This document shows positions 24,341-33,297 of a stretch of 46,831 nt of DNA, one piece after another. Origin of the DNA: Phenylobacterium sp. (GTDB taxonomy: Bacteria; Pseudomonadota; Alphaproteobacteria; Caulobacterales; Caulobacteraceae); the NCBI RefSeq assembly GCF_024508875.1, contig NZ_JANINU010000071.1:1-46831 (forward strand), read 5' to 3'. Position 1 is the first letter of the stretch, and each line of letters starts with the position of its first letter. The position numbers and the translations under genes are program-made. The notes beneath the pieces were generated by a model that did not search any database, had not been told where the DNA came from, and worked only from the letters and a program-made list of their open reading frames with translations.

Positions 24341-25743
24341 GCGGCCGGCTGATCGTCGTCTCCAACCGGGTGAACCCGCCATCCGGGGATGGGGAGGAGA
24401 GCGTAGGCGGCCTCGCCATGGCGCTGGCCGCCGCGCTGAAGGAGTATTCGGGGATCTGGTTCGGGTGGTCGGGCAAGACGACCGAGACCTTCACCGGCGA
24501 ACTGAACGTCCAGAAGGTCGGCGGCGTCACGGCCGCCACCGTCGACCTCGAGGAGATCGATCTCGAGGAGTACTACAACGGGTACGCCAACAAGACGCTC
24601 TGGCCGCTGTTCCACTACCGTAACGACCTGGCCGCCTTCGATCGGGCGTTCGACAAGGGCTACATGCGGGTGAACTGCCGGTTCGCCGAGACGCTGGCGC
24701 CCCTGATCCGTCCCGACGACATCGTGTGGGTCCACGATTACCACCTGATCCCGCTGGCCAAGGAGCTGCGGGCGCTGGGAATCAAGAACCGGATCGGCTT
24801 CTTCCTGCACATCCCATGGCCTGCGCACCAGGTGATGGTGAACCTGCCGCGCCACCGCCAGCTCGTGGAATCGATGTTCGACTACGACCTCGTGGGCTTC
24901 CAGACCGCGGAATACCAACAGGCCTTCGAGGAGTACGTCCTGAACGAGGCCGAAGGCGCGCTGGTGCGGCCGGGACTGCTGATGGGGTTCGGACGGCGGC
25001 TGGAGGTCGGCGCGTTCCCGATCGGCATCGACGCCGCCGACTTCGCCCGGATGAAGACCAGCGCGCGCGCCCGCCGAATGCGCGACCTGATGATGGCCTG
25101 CACGGTCTTCCGTCACCTGATCGTCGGCGTGGATCGGCTCGACTATTCCAAGGGCCTCGAAGAGCGGTTCCTCGGCTTCGAAGCCTTCCTCCAGCGAAAC
25201 CCCGACATGCGACGGGAGGTGCTGATGCTGCAGATCGCCCCCGTCAGCCGGGAGGCGGTCGAGGCCTACCAAGAGATCCGGGGTCGGCTGGACGCTCTCT
25301 CCGGCCGAATCAACGGTGAGTTCGCCGACGTCGACTGGGCGCCGTTCCGGTGGGTGAACCGCAACTATCGGCGGGACGAACTGGCCGGCATCTACGCTGC
25401 GGCCCGCGTCGGGCTGGTCACGCCGCTACGCGACGGGATGAACCTCGTGGCCAAGGAGTATGTGGCCGCCCAGGATCCGGACGACCCGGGCGTGCTGATC
25501 CTGTCGCGCTTCGCCGGCGCCGCCCTACAGATGCAAGATGCTCTGCTGGTGAACCCCAACAGCCCCGAAGAAATCGCCGACGCGCTGAAGCGGGCGCTGG
25601 CGATGGAGAAGGCCGAACGGGTTCGGCGCTGGCGGGCGCTGTTCGAGACGGTCTCCCGCGAGGACGTCAGCGCGTGGCGCGATGCGTTCGTCAAGGCGCT
25701 GGAAGGGAACGCCGAAAGCCGGCGGCCCGCCCTGGTGGTCTAG
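24337..25743 (+). CDS. otsA: Trehalose-6-phosphate synthase
   Basis: 468 residues of GT20. SNRVNPPSGDGEESVGGLAMAL forms the UDP-glucose/glucose-6-P pocket, then WFGWSGKT, WVHDYHLIPLAKELR, FFLHIPWPAH (usually HIPFP), GVDRLDYSKGLEERFLGFEAFL, and PLRDGMNLVAKEYVAAQ. It uses UDP-glucose and glucose-6-phosphate to make trehalose-6-phosphate. It starts inside otsB (ATGA overlap) and its TAG is followed directly by ligD's ATG, so ots and ligD are one transcription unit. Confidence 0.95.
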   Translation: MSGRLIVVSNRVNPPSGDGEESVGGLAMALAAALKEYSGIWFGWSGKTTETFTGELNVQKVGGVTAATVDLEEIDLEEYYNGYANKTLWPLFHYRNDLAAFDRAFDKGYMRVNCRFAETLAPLIRPDDIVWVHDYHLIPLAKELRALGIKNRIGFFLHIPWPAHQVMVNLPRHRQLVESMFDYDLVGFQTAEYQQAFEEYVLNEAEGALVRPGLLMGFGRRLEVGAFPIGIDAADFARMKTSARARRMRDLMMACTVFRHLIVGVDRLDYSKGLEERFLGFEAFLQRNPDMRREVLMLQIAPVSREAVEAYQEIRGRLDALSGRINGEFADVDWAPFRWVNRNYRRDELAGIYAAARVGLVTPLRDGMNLVAKEYVAAQDPDDPGVLILSRFAGAALQMQDALLVNPNSPEEIADALKRALAMEKAERVRRWRALFETVSREDVSAWRDAFVKALEGNAESRRPALVV

Positions 25744-28383
25744 ATGGCCGACAAGCTTGCCCGCTACCGCGCGATGCGGGACTTCTCCAGGACCGCAGAG
25801 CCCGACAGCGCCGCCGGGACGACGCCGTCGAAGCGCCTGCGGTTCGTGATCCAGAAGCACGCAGCCACGCGCCTCCACTACGATTTCCGCCTGGAATTGG
25901 ACGGCGTCTTCCTGTCGTGGGCGGTCACGCGAGGTCCTTCGCTGGATCCCGCCGACCGGCGGCTCGCGGTGCAGACCGAGGACCACCCGCTCGACTACGG
26001 CGACTTCGAAGGGACCATCCCCAAGGGCGAATACGGCGGCGGCACGGTCATGCTTTGGGACCGTGGCTATTGGGAGCCGGAGGGCGATCCCAGGGCGATG
26101 CTCAGCAAGGGCGACCTGAAGTTCAACCTCGACGGCGAGCGGCTGAAAGGTTCCTGGGTTCTGGTGCGCATGAAGCGTCGCGAGCGGGAGAAGCGCGACA
26201 ACTGGCTGCTGATCAAGCATCACGACGGCTGGTCCGTCGAGGAGGACGGGGGCGCGCTGGTGAACGAGGAGACCACATCCGTCGCCTCGGGCCGCGGCAT
26301 GGAGGAGATTGCCGCGGGCAAGGGCCGCGGGCCGACGAAGTTCATGACCGGCAAGGGTCGCGCCAAGGCCGGCGATGTTTGGCGCTCGAACCGCGGGAGC
26401 GCGGACGACCCGGGCGCCGCGACCGAGCCCACGGCGCGCAAGCCCGCGCCCCTGAAGACAGCCGCGAGTCCGAAGTTGAGGGCGGTCGCCCTGCCTGGCT
26501 TCGTGCCGCCGCAACTGGCCAAGTCGGTCGATCGCCCCCCGCCCGGCGCGGGCTGGGGTCACGAGATCAAGTTCGACGGCTATCGGCTCCAGCTTCGGGT
26601 CGAGAAGGGCCGCGCGACGCTTAAGACCCGCAAGGGCCTCGACTGGACCCACAAGTTCCGCGCGATCGCCCGCGACGCCGCGGCCCTGCCCGACGGGTTG
26701 TACGACGGAGAGGCCTGCGCGCTCGACGCCCACGGGTCCCCCGACTTCCCGGCGCTGCAGGCGGCGCTGGCGGACGACAGGACCGACGACCTGATCTTCT
26801 TCGTGTTCGACGCGCTGTTCCTAGCCGGCGAAGACCTTCGGAGCCTGCCGCTGGCCGAGCGCAAGCTGCGCCTGGCGGCCGTGGTGAAAGCCGCTGGCAA
26901 GGCTTTGGAGCGGCGCATCCGCTACGTGCAGCACTTCGAGACAGCCGGCGACGCCGTGCTGCAGTCGGCGTGCCGCATGTCGCTGGAGGGTATTGTCTCG
27001 AAGCGGCTGGACGCCCCCTATCGCTCGGAGCGCGGTGACGCTTGGGTCAAGTCCAAGTGCCGCGCGGGTCACGAGGTGGTGATCGGCGGCTGGACGGGCG
27101 ACGCGGGTCAGTTGCGCTCGCTGCTCGTCGGCGTGAACCGCGACGGGAAGCTCATCTATACGGGCAGGGTCGGCACGGGCTTCGGCCGTGACAAGGTGGC
27201 CCGCGTGCTCCCGAGGCTGGAAGCGATCGAGAGCAAGTCGAGCCCGTTCTCGGGCCCCGGCGCGCCGCGCAAGGCGGCGGGCGTCCACTGGGCGAAGCCG
27301 GCGCTCGTCGCCGAAATCGAGTTCGCAGGCTTCACCGGCTCGGGCATGGTGCGCCAGGGCGCGTTCAAGGGGCTGCGCGAGGACAAGCCCGCGCGCGAGG
27401 TGGAGGCCGAGACGCCGGAACCGGTCGACAAGGCGGAACTGGCTGTTCCAAGGCCGGCGCGGAGGCCTAATGTTAAGGCGGGGCCGCCCGTCGTCATGGG
27501 CGTGACCTTGTCCAATCCGGACAAGGCCCTGTGGCCGGACGATGGGGCGGGCGCGCCAATCACGAAGCTGGAGCTGGCCCAATATCTCGAGGCGGTGGGC
27601 CCCTGGATGATGGAGCACATCCGTGGGCGGCCCTGTTCGATCATCCGGACCCCAGACGGGATCGGCGGCGAGCGCTTTTTCCAGCGCCATGCCGGCAAGG
27701 GGTCATCGGCGCTGCTGACCGAAGTGAAGGTCTTCGGTGACCACAAGCCCTACCTGCAGGTCGACCGCGTCGAGGCGCTGGCGGCCCTCGCGCAGATCGC
27801 GGCGGTGGAGTTCCACCCGTGGAACTGCCAGCCTGACCAGCCCGAGGTCCCCGGCCGGTTGGTGTTCGACCTCGACCCCGACGAGGACATTCCGTTCGAC
27901 CGGGTAATCGAGGCCGCCAGGGAGGTGAAGGAACGGCTGGAGGCTATCGGTCTCGTCGCCTTCTGCAAGACGACAGGCGGCAAGGGGCTGCACGTCGTGA
28001 CACCGCTCAAGGACGGCAAGGGAAAGGTCGACTGGCCCACGGCCAAGACGTTCGCGCAGAACGTCTGCCTCGCCATCGCGGCGGATTCGCCGGACCGCTA
28101 CGTGGTCAACATGGCCAAGGCCAAGCGCGTCGGGCGGATCTTCCTCGACTATCTGCGCAACGATCGCATGTCGACGGCGGTGGCCCCGCTCTCGCCTCGC
28201 GCCCGGCCACTCGCGCCCGTGAGCTTCCCGCTGAACTGGACCCAGGTGAAGAAGGGCCTCGATCCCAAGGCTTGGACCATCCGGACCGCTCCTGCGCTCC
28301 TCAAGAAGACCAAGGCGTGGGCGGACTACTGCGACGCCGAGCGGCCTCTGGCCGACGCCATCAAGCGGCTGGCAAAGCGCTAG
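25744..28383 (+). CDS. ligD: Multidomain DNA ligase D (NHEJ), PE-ligase-polymerase order
   Basis: 879 residues in three domains. The 3'-phosphoesterase domain (about 1-170) has [37 protein letters not shown] and WLLIKHHD. The ATP-dependent ligase domain (about 255-540) has the lysine nucleophile motif EIKFDGYR (Lys276), and [14 protein letters not shown]. The primase-polymerase domain (about 585-879) has [11 protein letters not shown], and the metal-binding [12 protein letters not shown] (Asp709, Asp711). With Ku it repairs double-strand breaks by end joining. It starts on the base after the otsA stop, so it depends on the otsBA promoter. The ku gene lies 2.4 kb on, opposite strand. Confidence 0.95.
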   Translation: MADKLARYRAMRDFSRTAEPDSAAGTTPSKRLRFVIQKHAATRLHYDFRLELDGVFLSWAVTRGPSLDPADRRLAVQTEDHPLDYGDFEGTIPKGEYGGGTVMLWDRGYWEPEGDPRAMLSKGDLKFNLDGERLKGSWVLVRMKRREREKRDNWLLIKHHDGWSVEEDGGALVNEETTSVASGRGMEEIAAGKGRGPTKFMTGKGRAKAGDVWRSNRGSADDPGAATEPTARKPAPLKTAASPKLRAVALPGFVPPQLAKSVDRPPPGAGWGHEIKFDGYRLQLRVEKGRATLKTRKGLDWTHKFRAIARDAAALPDGLYDGEACALDAHGSPDFPALQAALADDRTDDLIFFVFDALFLAGEDLRSLPLAERKLRLAAVVKAAGKALERRIRYVQHFETAGDAVLQSACRMSLEGIVSKRLDAPYRSERGDAWVKSKCRAGHEVVIGGWTGDAGQLRSLLVGVNRDGKLIYTGRVGTGFGRDKVARVLPRLEAIESKSSPFSGPGAPRKAAGVHWAKPALVAEIEFAGFTGSGMVRQGAFKGLREDKPAREVEAETPEPVDKAELAVPRPARRPNVKAGPPVVMGVTLSNPDKALWPDDGAGAPITKLELAQYLEAVGPWMMEHIRGRPCSIIRTPDGIGGERFFQRHAGKGSSALLTEVKVFGDHKPYLQVDRVEALAALAQIAAVEFHPWNCQPDQPEVPGRLVFDLDPDEDIPFDRVIEAAREVKERLEAIGLVAFCKTTGGKGLHVVTPLKDGKGKVDWPTAKTFAQNVCLAIAADSPDRYVVNMAKAKRVGRIFLDYLRNDRMSTAVAPLSPRARPLAPVSFPLNWTQVKKGLDPKAWTIRTAPALLKKTKAWADYCDAERPLADAIKRLAKR

Positions 28384-28390
28384 AGACGCC

Positions 28391-28732
28391 CTACCGGCTG
28401 GCCACCCGCGACCGCTTCTTGCCCAGCGGATCGGACACGCACGCGCGGCGGACGCGTTCGTTGAGCGCCTCGCGCTCGTCGTCCTTCATCTTGCTCATGG
28501 CGAGCGCTGCCGCGCTCCCGGCGAACGGGACGACGAGATTGCCGGCGATGGCGATGACGGCGCGGCCGTCCTTGTTGTCGTCATAGCGCGCGACGGCCGC
28601 GCGCGCCTGGCGGCAGTCGCGGCTCGCGTATTCCGGGTCGCGCTTGTTGAGGTCCTGGACGGTCTGGCGCGGCGAGGTCGCACAGCCGGCGGCGACGAGG
28701 CCGATGGCCCCGAGGATCAGAAGGCGTCGCAA
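28391..28732 (-). CDS. Small lipoprotein, hypothetical
   Basis: 113 residues from TTG 28732, which has GGAGAG upstream. The signal (LRRLLILGAIGLVAAGC) ends in a lipobox VAAGC, with lipidation on Cys17. The mature part is charged (RQTVQDLNKRDPEYASRDCRQARAAVARYDDNKDG), with one hydrophobic stretch AVIAIAGNLVVPFAGSAAALAMS and a basic end (SDPLGKKRSRVASR). No family is recognised. It ends 7 bases from the convergent ligD. Position between ligD and ku does not by itself imply an NHEJ role. Confidence 0.75.
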   Translation of the reverse strand: MRRLLILGAIGLVAAGCATSPRQTVQDLNKRDPEYASRDCRQARAAVARYDDNKDGRAVIAIAGNLVVPFAGSAAALAMSKMKDDEREALNERVRRACVSDPLGKKRSRVASR

Positions 28733-28754
28733 CGTCCGTCTCTCCAGCGCATCC

Positions 28755-28788
28755 CGGAGAGGCGAACCGCGAAGCGCGGCGAAGGTTC
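28755..28788. repeat. Intergenic palindromic repeat, same family as the one inside imuB
   Basis: The segment GAACCGCGAAGCGCGG with flanking GGAGAGG and GAAGG closely resembles the second half of the element at 39721-39780 (GAACCGCGGAACGCGG, same kind of flanks). It forms a short hairpin CCGCG/CGCGG. It lies between the DUF1330 stop and the lipoprotein start. Confidence 0.45.
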
Positions 28789-28790
28789 CC

Positions 28791-29084
28791 TCAGCCGTCG
28801 TAGCCGTCGACGATGTAGACCCGGCTGGTGGAGGTGGCCTCGCGGATCGGCAGGATGGCCAGGTACTCCGGCGAGTTGCGCCACGCGCGCGCCGCCTCGC
28901 GGCTCTCGAACCGCAGTACGACCAGCTTGTCAGGCGGCGATGTGCCATCCACCCGCTCGGGCGCCCCACCGCGTATCACATAGCGGCCGCCGTACTTCGC
29001 CAGGATCGCGGGCACCTGGTCGGCGTAGGTCTGGAACCGCTCGGGCTCGGTGACGACGATCTCGTTGACGACATAGACGGCCAT
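28791..29084 (-). CDS. DUF1330 family protein
   Basis: 97 residues of the ferredoxin-like dimeric alpha/beta-barrel type: MAVYVVNEIVVTEPERFQTYADQVPAILAKYGGRYVIRGG ... PDKLVVLRFESREAARAWRNSPEYLAILPIREATSTSRVYIVDG. The RYVIRGG and FES...A.aW..S.EY elements are the DUF1330 signature. It is a small cytoplasmic protein whose reaction is not established. It lies upstream of the lipoprotein gene on the same strand, 58 bases between, separated by a palindromic repeat. Confidence 0.85.
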   Translation of the reverse strand: MAVYVVNEIVVTEPERFQTYADQVPAILAKYGGRYVIRGGAPERVDGTSPPDKLVVLRFESREAARAWRNSPEYLAILPIREATSTSRVYIVDGYDG

Positions 29085-29185
29085 GCCGCGAGGCTACGCC
29101 GCGCCGTCCGCCGCTCCAAACCCGGACACAATCGCGCAACAGCGAGTGGCTAAGCACACCGAAAATTCGAATTTCGGGGGAAGCC

Positions 29186-30691
29186 ATGATCCATCGTCTG
29201 CTCGCCGCCGGCGCCGTCGCGCTAGGCCTCGCCGCCCTGCCTGTCGCGGCTGCCGCCCAGGCTCCCGCCGACGCGTTCGTCGCGGATCAGGCCCAGGTGG
29301 TGAAGATCAGGCAGGGGGCGCTGAAAGGCACGGTGAAGGACGGCGTCGCCTATACGCTGGGCGTCCCTTACGCCGCGCCGCCCGTCGGCGACCTGCGCTG
29401 GAGGCCGCCGGCCGCCGCCCCGACCTGGACCGGCGAGCGCGACGCCTCCAAGGCCGGCGCGCGCTGCCAAGACGTCGAGGACTGCCTGACCATCAACGTC
29501 GTCCGCCCGGCCGGCGCCAAGCCCGGACAGAAGCTGCCGGTGATGGTGTGGATTCACGGCGGCGCCTACGTCGTCGGGACCAGCATGGGCGCCTTCGGCG
29601 GCGACACCGAGGGCACGAACTTCGCCAAGAAGGGCATCGTCCACGTCAGCCTGAACTACCGCCTGGGCCGCGCCGGCTGGTTCGCGCACCCGGCGCTGAC
29701 CAAGGAAGGCCCGACCGGCAACTACGGGATGATGGACCAGATCGCCGCGCTGAAGTGGGTGCAGGCGAACATCGCCCAGTTCGGCGGCGACCCGAAGAAC
29801 GTGACCATCTACGGCGAGAGCGCCGGCGGCATCTCGGTGCTGTACCTGATGCTGTCGCCCGACGCGCAGGGTCTGTTCTCGAGGGCGATCGGCGAGTCGA
29901 GCTTCGCCCGCCATCAGCCCACGCCGCTGAAGACCGCGGAGGCCCAGGGCCTGAAGGCGGCCCAGGACGCCGGCGTGCAGGGCGACGACGCCGCGGCCGC
30001 CGCCGCGCTGCGCAAGCTGCCGCTCTCGGCCATGCCCTACACCGGCGGCCTGATCGGCCGCGCCGGCCCGATCCTCGACGGCAAGTACATCACCGGCGGC
30101 ATCGCCCAGGGCTTCGCCACGGGCCGGCAGGCCAAGGTCCCGCTGCTGATCGGCGGCAACTCCAACGAGGCCAGCCTGGTTCGGCCGCAGCCGGCGCAAC
30201 TCGACGCGATCCCGGACGGCCCGAAGGCGGCGATCCTCAAGGCCTTCGATCCTGGGAACACCGGCGACAAGGCCCGCATCATCAACGACGTCACCACCGC
30301 CCAGCTCATCACCGAGCCCGACCGCAACGCCGCGCGCCTGCACACCAAGGCGGGGCAGCCGGTCTATCTCTACTACTTCAGCCGCGTGGCCCCGGCGGCC
30401 AAGGCGCGCAAGCCGTTCGGCGCGGGTCACACCGACGAGATCCGCTACGTCTTCGGCGCGCCGACGGCGCCGGCGACCTTCGACGCCGACGACAACGCGC
30501 TGTCCGACGCCATGTCGACCTACTGGGCCAACTTCGCCAAGACCGGCCATCCGGGCACGGCCGGCGGCGTCGCCTGGCCGAAGTTCGACGCGGCCAAGGA
30601 AGGCCAGGTCCAGTTCGGCGACGACGGCGTGAAGGCCCGCGAACACCTGCTGAAGGACCGGCTAGATGTCATCGAGGCGGGCGCGAAGTAG
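29186..30691 (+). CDS. Exported type-B carboxylesterase
   Basis: 501 residues. A Sec signal peptide (MIHRLLAAGAVALGLAALPVAAAAQA) leads into the carboxylesterase type B fold: GVPYAAPPVGDLRWRPP, VMVWIHGGAYVVGTS (oxyanion hole), IALKWVQANIAQFGGDPKNVTIYGESAGGISV (nucleophile Ser), NSNEASLV (acidic member), and AGHTDEIRYVFG (His). It cleaves esters in the periplasm or outside; the natural ester is unknown. It is a paralogue of the esterase at 31647. Upstream lies a near-palindrome centred on AATTCGAATT (29164-29173), a possible operator. GGGGGAAG precedes the ATG. Confidence 0.92.
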   Translation: MIHRLLAAGAVALGLAALPVAAAAQAPADAFVADQAQVVKIRQGALKGTVKDGVAYTLGVPYAAPPVGDLRWRPPAAAPTWTGERDASKAGARCQDVEDCLTINVVRPAGAKPGQKLPVMVWIHGGAYVVGTSMGAFGGDTEGTNFAKKGIVHVSLNYRLGRAGWFAHPALTKEGPTGNYGMMDQIAALKWVQANIAQFGGDPKNVTIYGESAGGISVLYLMLSPDAQGLFSRAIGESSFARHQPTPLKTAEAQGLKAAQDAGVQGDDAAAAAALRKLPLSAMPYTGGLIGRAGPILDGKYITGGIAQGFATGRQAKVPLLIGGNSNEASLVRPQPAQLDAIPDGPKAAILKAFDPGNTGDKARIINDVTTAQLITEPDRNAARLHTKAGQPVYLYYFSRVAPAAKARKPFGAGHTDEIRYVFGAPTAPATFDADDNALSDAMSTYWANFAKTGHPGTAGGVAWPKFDAAKEGQVQFGDDGVKAREHLLKDRLDVIEAGAK

Positions 30692-30701
30692 CTAGCGCGT
30701 C

Positions 30702-30723
30702 CCTCCCTCGTTCACGGGGGAGG
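30702..30723. terminator. Hairpin between convergent esterase and ku genes
   Basis: CCTCCC at 30702-30707 pairs with GGGAGG at 30718-30723; inner bases CGT/ACG can extend the stem. It sits in the 43-base gap between the esterase stop (30691) and the ku stop (30735), so it can serve both. The CCTCCC-CGGGGGAGG look matches the first half of the repeat in imuB. Confidence 0.5.
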
Positions 30724-30734
30724 TATGTTGAACT

Positions 30735-31592
30735 CTAGGCGCGCTTCTTGGCGGGAGCCTTCCTCGCGGCCGGCTTCTTCGCCGGCTCGGCCGCCTTCCG
30801 CGCTGGGGCCTTCCGCCGCTCGCCGCCGCCAAGGCTGCGCTTGAGGGCCTCCATCAGGTCGATGACCTCGGCCTCCTTAGGCTCCTCGACCTTCTTCACG
30901 CCGTGGCCCTTCTCCTTTTCCTTTATCAGGGCGCGGAGCGCGTCCTCGTAGCGGTCGTTGAACTTCGAGGGGTCGAAGGGACCCGACTGCTGGTCGATGA
31001 TCTTGGCTGCGATGTCGACCATCGCGGGCGGCGCCTTGTGGGCCGGAATGCGGTCGAACACGTCGGCTGCGTCCCTAACCTCGCGGTTCGAACGCAGGGA
31101 ATAGGCCAGGATGCCCTTCCCCCGCGGCTCCAGCGCCATGAGCCGTTCGCGCTGGTGCATGACGAGGCGGCCGAGCGCGATCTTCCCCGCCTTTTCCATC
31201 GCCTGGCGGATCACGGTGAAGGCCTCGACCGCCATGTCCCCATCGGGCGTGAGGAAGTAGGGGTCGTTCCAGTAGAGCCGGTCGATCTCGTCCTCGTCCA
31301 CGAACCGCTCGATGTCGAGGGTGCGCGTGGTCTCCAGCCGGACGTTCTTGATCTCCTCGTCGGTGACGACGACGTAGTGGCCCTTGTCGATCTCGTAGCC
31401 CTTGACGATGTCCGCCCGCTCCACCGGCCCGGTCTCGGGATCGGTGGGGATCATCCGGATCCGGTTCATGGTCTCCTTGTGGAGCATGTTGAAGCTGACG
31501 TCGCTCGTGCGCTGGGTCGCGGTGTAGAGCGCCACGGGGCAGCTCACGAGGCTGAGGCGCAGGTAGCCCTGCCAGGTCGGACGGGTGGCCAT
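30735..31592 (-). CDS. ku: Ku protein (NHEJ)
   Basis: 285 residues of the bacterial Ku family: TWQGYLRLSLVSCPVALYTATQ, FNMLHKETMNRIRMI, VKGYEIDKGHYVVVTDEEIKNV, FVDEDEIDRLYWNDPYFLTPDG and VMHQRERLMALEPRGKGILAYSLR. A lysine/alanine-rich tail (RKAPARKAAEPAKKPAARKAPAKKRA) is of the kind that helps DNA binding and threading. It forms a homodimer on DNA ends and recruits LigD, encoded 2.4 kb away. ATG 31592 fits the family; the ATG at 31619 would add 9 residues and lies on the candidate -10. An EcfG-like promoter lies just upstream. Confidence 0.95.
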   Translation of the reverse strand: MATRPTWQGYLRLSLVSCPVALYTATQRTSDVSFNMLHKETMNRIRMIPTDPETGPVERADIVKGYEIDKGHYVVVTDEEIKNVRLETTRTLDIERFVDEDEIDRLYWNDPYFLTPDGDMAVEAFTVIRQAMEKAGKIALGRLVMHQRERLMALEPRGKGILAYSLRSNREVRDAADVFDRIPAHKAPPAMVDIAAKIIDQQSGPFDPSKFNDRYEDALRALIKEKEKGHGVKKVEEPKEAEVIDLMEALKRSLGGGERRKAPARKAAEPAKKPAARKAPAKKRA

Positions 31593-31617
31593 GGGGTGAC
31601 TCCGGATTCGGCGAGTC

Positions 31618-31643
31618 AACGCAGCTATGGCCGAGTCAGTTCG
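31618..31643 (-). promoter_or_regulatory. Candidate EcfG promoter for ku
   Basis: On the minus strand: CGAAC (31643-31639), 17-base spacer, CGTT (31621-31618), against the consensus GGAAC-N16/17-CGTT (one -35 mismatch). It fits in the 54-base gap between the esterase stop (31647) and ku's ATG (31592), leaving a leader of about 20 bases. In Sinorhizobium ku/ligD genes have been placed under the EcfG-type sigma RpoE2, which makes this promoter plausible. Confidence 0.5.
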
Positions 31644-31646
31644 AGC

Positions 31647-33137
31647 CTATTTCGCAAGTCCCAGGGTCGGCAGCATGTGGGCCTGCTGAGCGTCGAGCTG
31701 GATCTTGCGGAAGTTGGTGCGCACGCCGCTGGACGAGCCGAACTCCAGGAGCTGGTCTGTCTTGGGGTCGTACGCCGGCCAGGCCTGGCCGCTGCAGGCC
31801 GGCGCACCGGTCTTGGCGAAGCCCACCCAGCAACTGTGCATGAGGGCGGCGACGGCCTTGTCCTCGTCGCTGACCACGCTCATCGGCGTGCGCCGGCCCC
31901 AGTATTCGAACACGTACGGGATCTCGGCCGCATGGAAGGCGCGGGCGATCCCCGGCCGCATGCGGGTGGCGACGTACGAGAAATGATAGAGCCACGCCGG
32001 CTTGCCGGTCGAGGCGCCGGCGGCGATCCAGCGGGCCGGGCCGCCGAAGACGCGGTCGTTGAAGATGGCGCGGGCCAGGATGTCGTCGCCCGCCGCGGAC
32101 TCGTCCTTGTAGATCGTGCGGACGCTCTCGGGCAGCGCCCCCATCCTTCCGCCGGCATTGCCGAACCCCAACAGCGAGTCCTCGCCCGAGTTGAAGCCGA
32201 TGATCAGCGGCACATCGGCGAAGCGGCCCGCGGCCATGGCCTGGGTCGCCGTCTCGGTCATCAGCTTGCCGTCGGTGAAGGGGCCGTACTCGCCGGGCAC
32301 GGCGTCGATCTTCTCCCAGGGGACCGCCCGCAGCTCCTCGGCGGTCGCGGCCGTGATCCCGCTTTTCTCCAGCGCCGCCACATACTGCTGCTCCTTCGCG
32401 GCCAGGGTGGACGGCTGGAACCAGCCGAGGCCCGACTCGACGATGGCCTTGCTGTAGAGCCCCCTGGCCGAGGGCGTCGCGAGGATGGCCAGCGTGCTCA
32501 TGCCGCCCGCGGACTCGCCGAAGACCGTGACGTTCTTCGGATCGCCCCCGAACGCGGCGATGTTCTTCTGCACCCACTTCAGCGCGGCGATCTGGTCCAT
32601 CAGGCCGAAGTTGCCGGTCGGGTTCGCGCCGGCGTCCTTGGTCAGCGCGGGATGGGCGAAGTAGCCGAGCGGACCCAGGCGATAGTTGATCGTCACCACG
32701 ACCACGCCGTCGCGGGCGAAGTTCTGGCCGTCGTAGATCCATCCGGCCCCGGTGCGATGGCCCCCGCCATGCAGCCAGACCATTACCGGCGCGGCCTTGG
32801 CGCCCTTGGGCGCGAAGACGTTGAGCTGCAGGCAGTCCTCGCTCATCCGTCCGTTGGCGCCGCCGCTGTTGGGCGTGCCGTCGACGTTCATCGGCTGCGG
32901 GCACGAGGGGCCATTCTTCGTGGCGTCGCGCTCGCCGCTCCATTTCGCGGCCGGCTGCGGCGGCGCCCAGCGCAGCTTGCCGACCGGCGGCGCGGCGAAG
33001 GGTACGTTGCGGAAGATGTTGGCCCGGTCGGTGGCCTCGCCCACGAGGACGCCGCTCTCCACCTTGGCCTTCACCGGCGCCTGGGCATGCGCCGCGCCCG
33101 CCAGACCCAACGCCGCGAGGATCGCCGCCCAACGCAT
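31647..33137 (-). CDS. Exported type-B carboxylesterase, second paralogue
   Basis: 496 residues with a signal peptide (MRWAAILAALGLAGAAHAQA). Carboxylesterase motifs: RNVPFAAPPVGKLRWAPPQ, VMVWLHGGGHRTGAG (oxyanion hole), IALKWVQKNIAAFGGDPKNVTVFGESAGGMST (Ser nucleophile), FNSGEDSLL (Glu), and FHAAEIPYVF (His). It is similar in layout to the esterase at 29186, suggesting duplication. It is divergent from two outer-membrane receptor genes, so it may cleave an ester-bearing substrate before or after uptake. GGGAGG precedes ATG 33137. The 160-base gap to the receptor gene shows no recognised operator. Confidence 0.92.
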   Translation of the reverse strand: MRWAAILAALGLAGAAHAQAPVKAKVESGVLVGEATDRANIFRNVPFAAPPVGKLRWAPPQPAAKWSGERDATKNGPSCPQPMNVDGTPNSGGANGRMSEDCLQLNVFAPKGAKAAPVMVWLHGGGHRTGAGWIYDGQNFARDGVVVVTINYRLGPLGYFAHPALTKDAGANPTGNFGLMDQIAALKWVQKNIAAFGGDPKNVTVFGESAGGMSTLAILATPSARGLYSKAIVESGLGWFQPSTLAAKEQQYVAALEKSGITAATAEELRAVPWEKIDAVPGEYGPFTDGKLMTETATQAMAAGRFADVPLIIGFNSGEDSLLGFGNAGGRMGALPESVRTIYKDESAAGDDILARAIFNDRVFGGPARWIAAGASTGKPAWLYHFSYVATRMRPGIARAFHAAEIPYVFEYWGRRTPMSVVSDEDKAVAALMHSCWVGFAKTGAPACSGQAWPAYDPKTDQLLEFGSSSGVRTNFRKIQLDAQQAHMLPTLGLAK

Positions 33138-33297
33138 CCCAAGCCTCCCTCGTTTCCGCGCCGGATTAGCCCAGGCTTTCGACGGGACGACAACACCGGC
33201 ATCGTTTCCGCCCTGACAAGCTTCGCCACAAAGTTGCCCACAGGCGCGCCTCACACTTGGACTTGCGCTGCGGGGGCAGCGTGTCGGGGGACATCCT

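Noticed and set aside
28765..28789. GGAAC-N16-GGTT on the minus strand as an EcfG promoter for the lipoprotein
   Set aside because: The bases are part of the palindromic repeat family and the -10 is off consensus; coincidence is likely.
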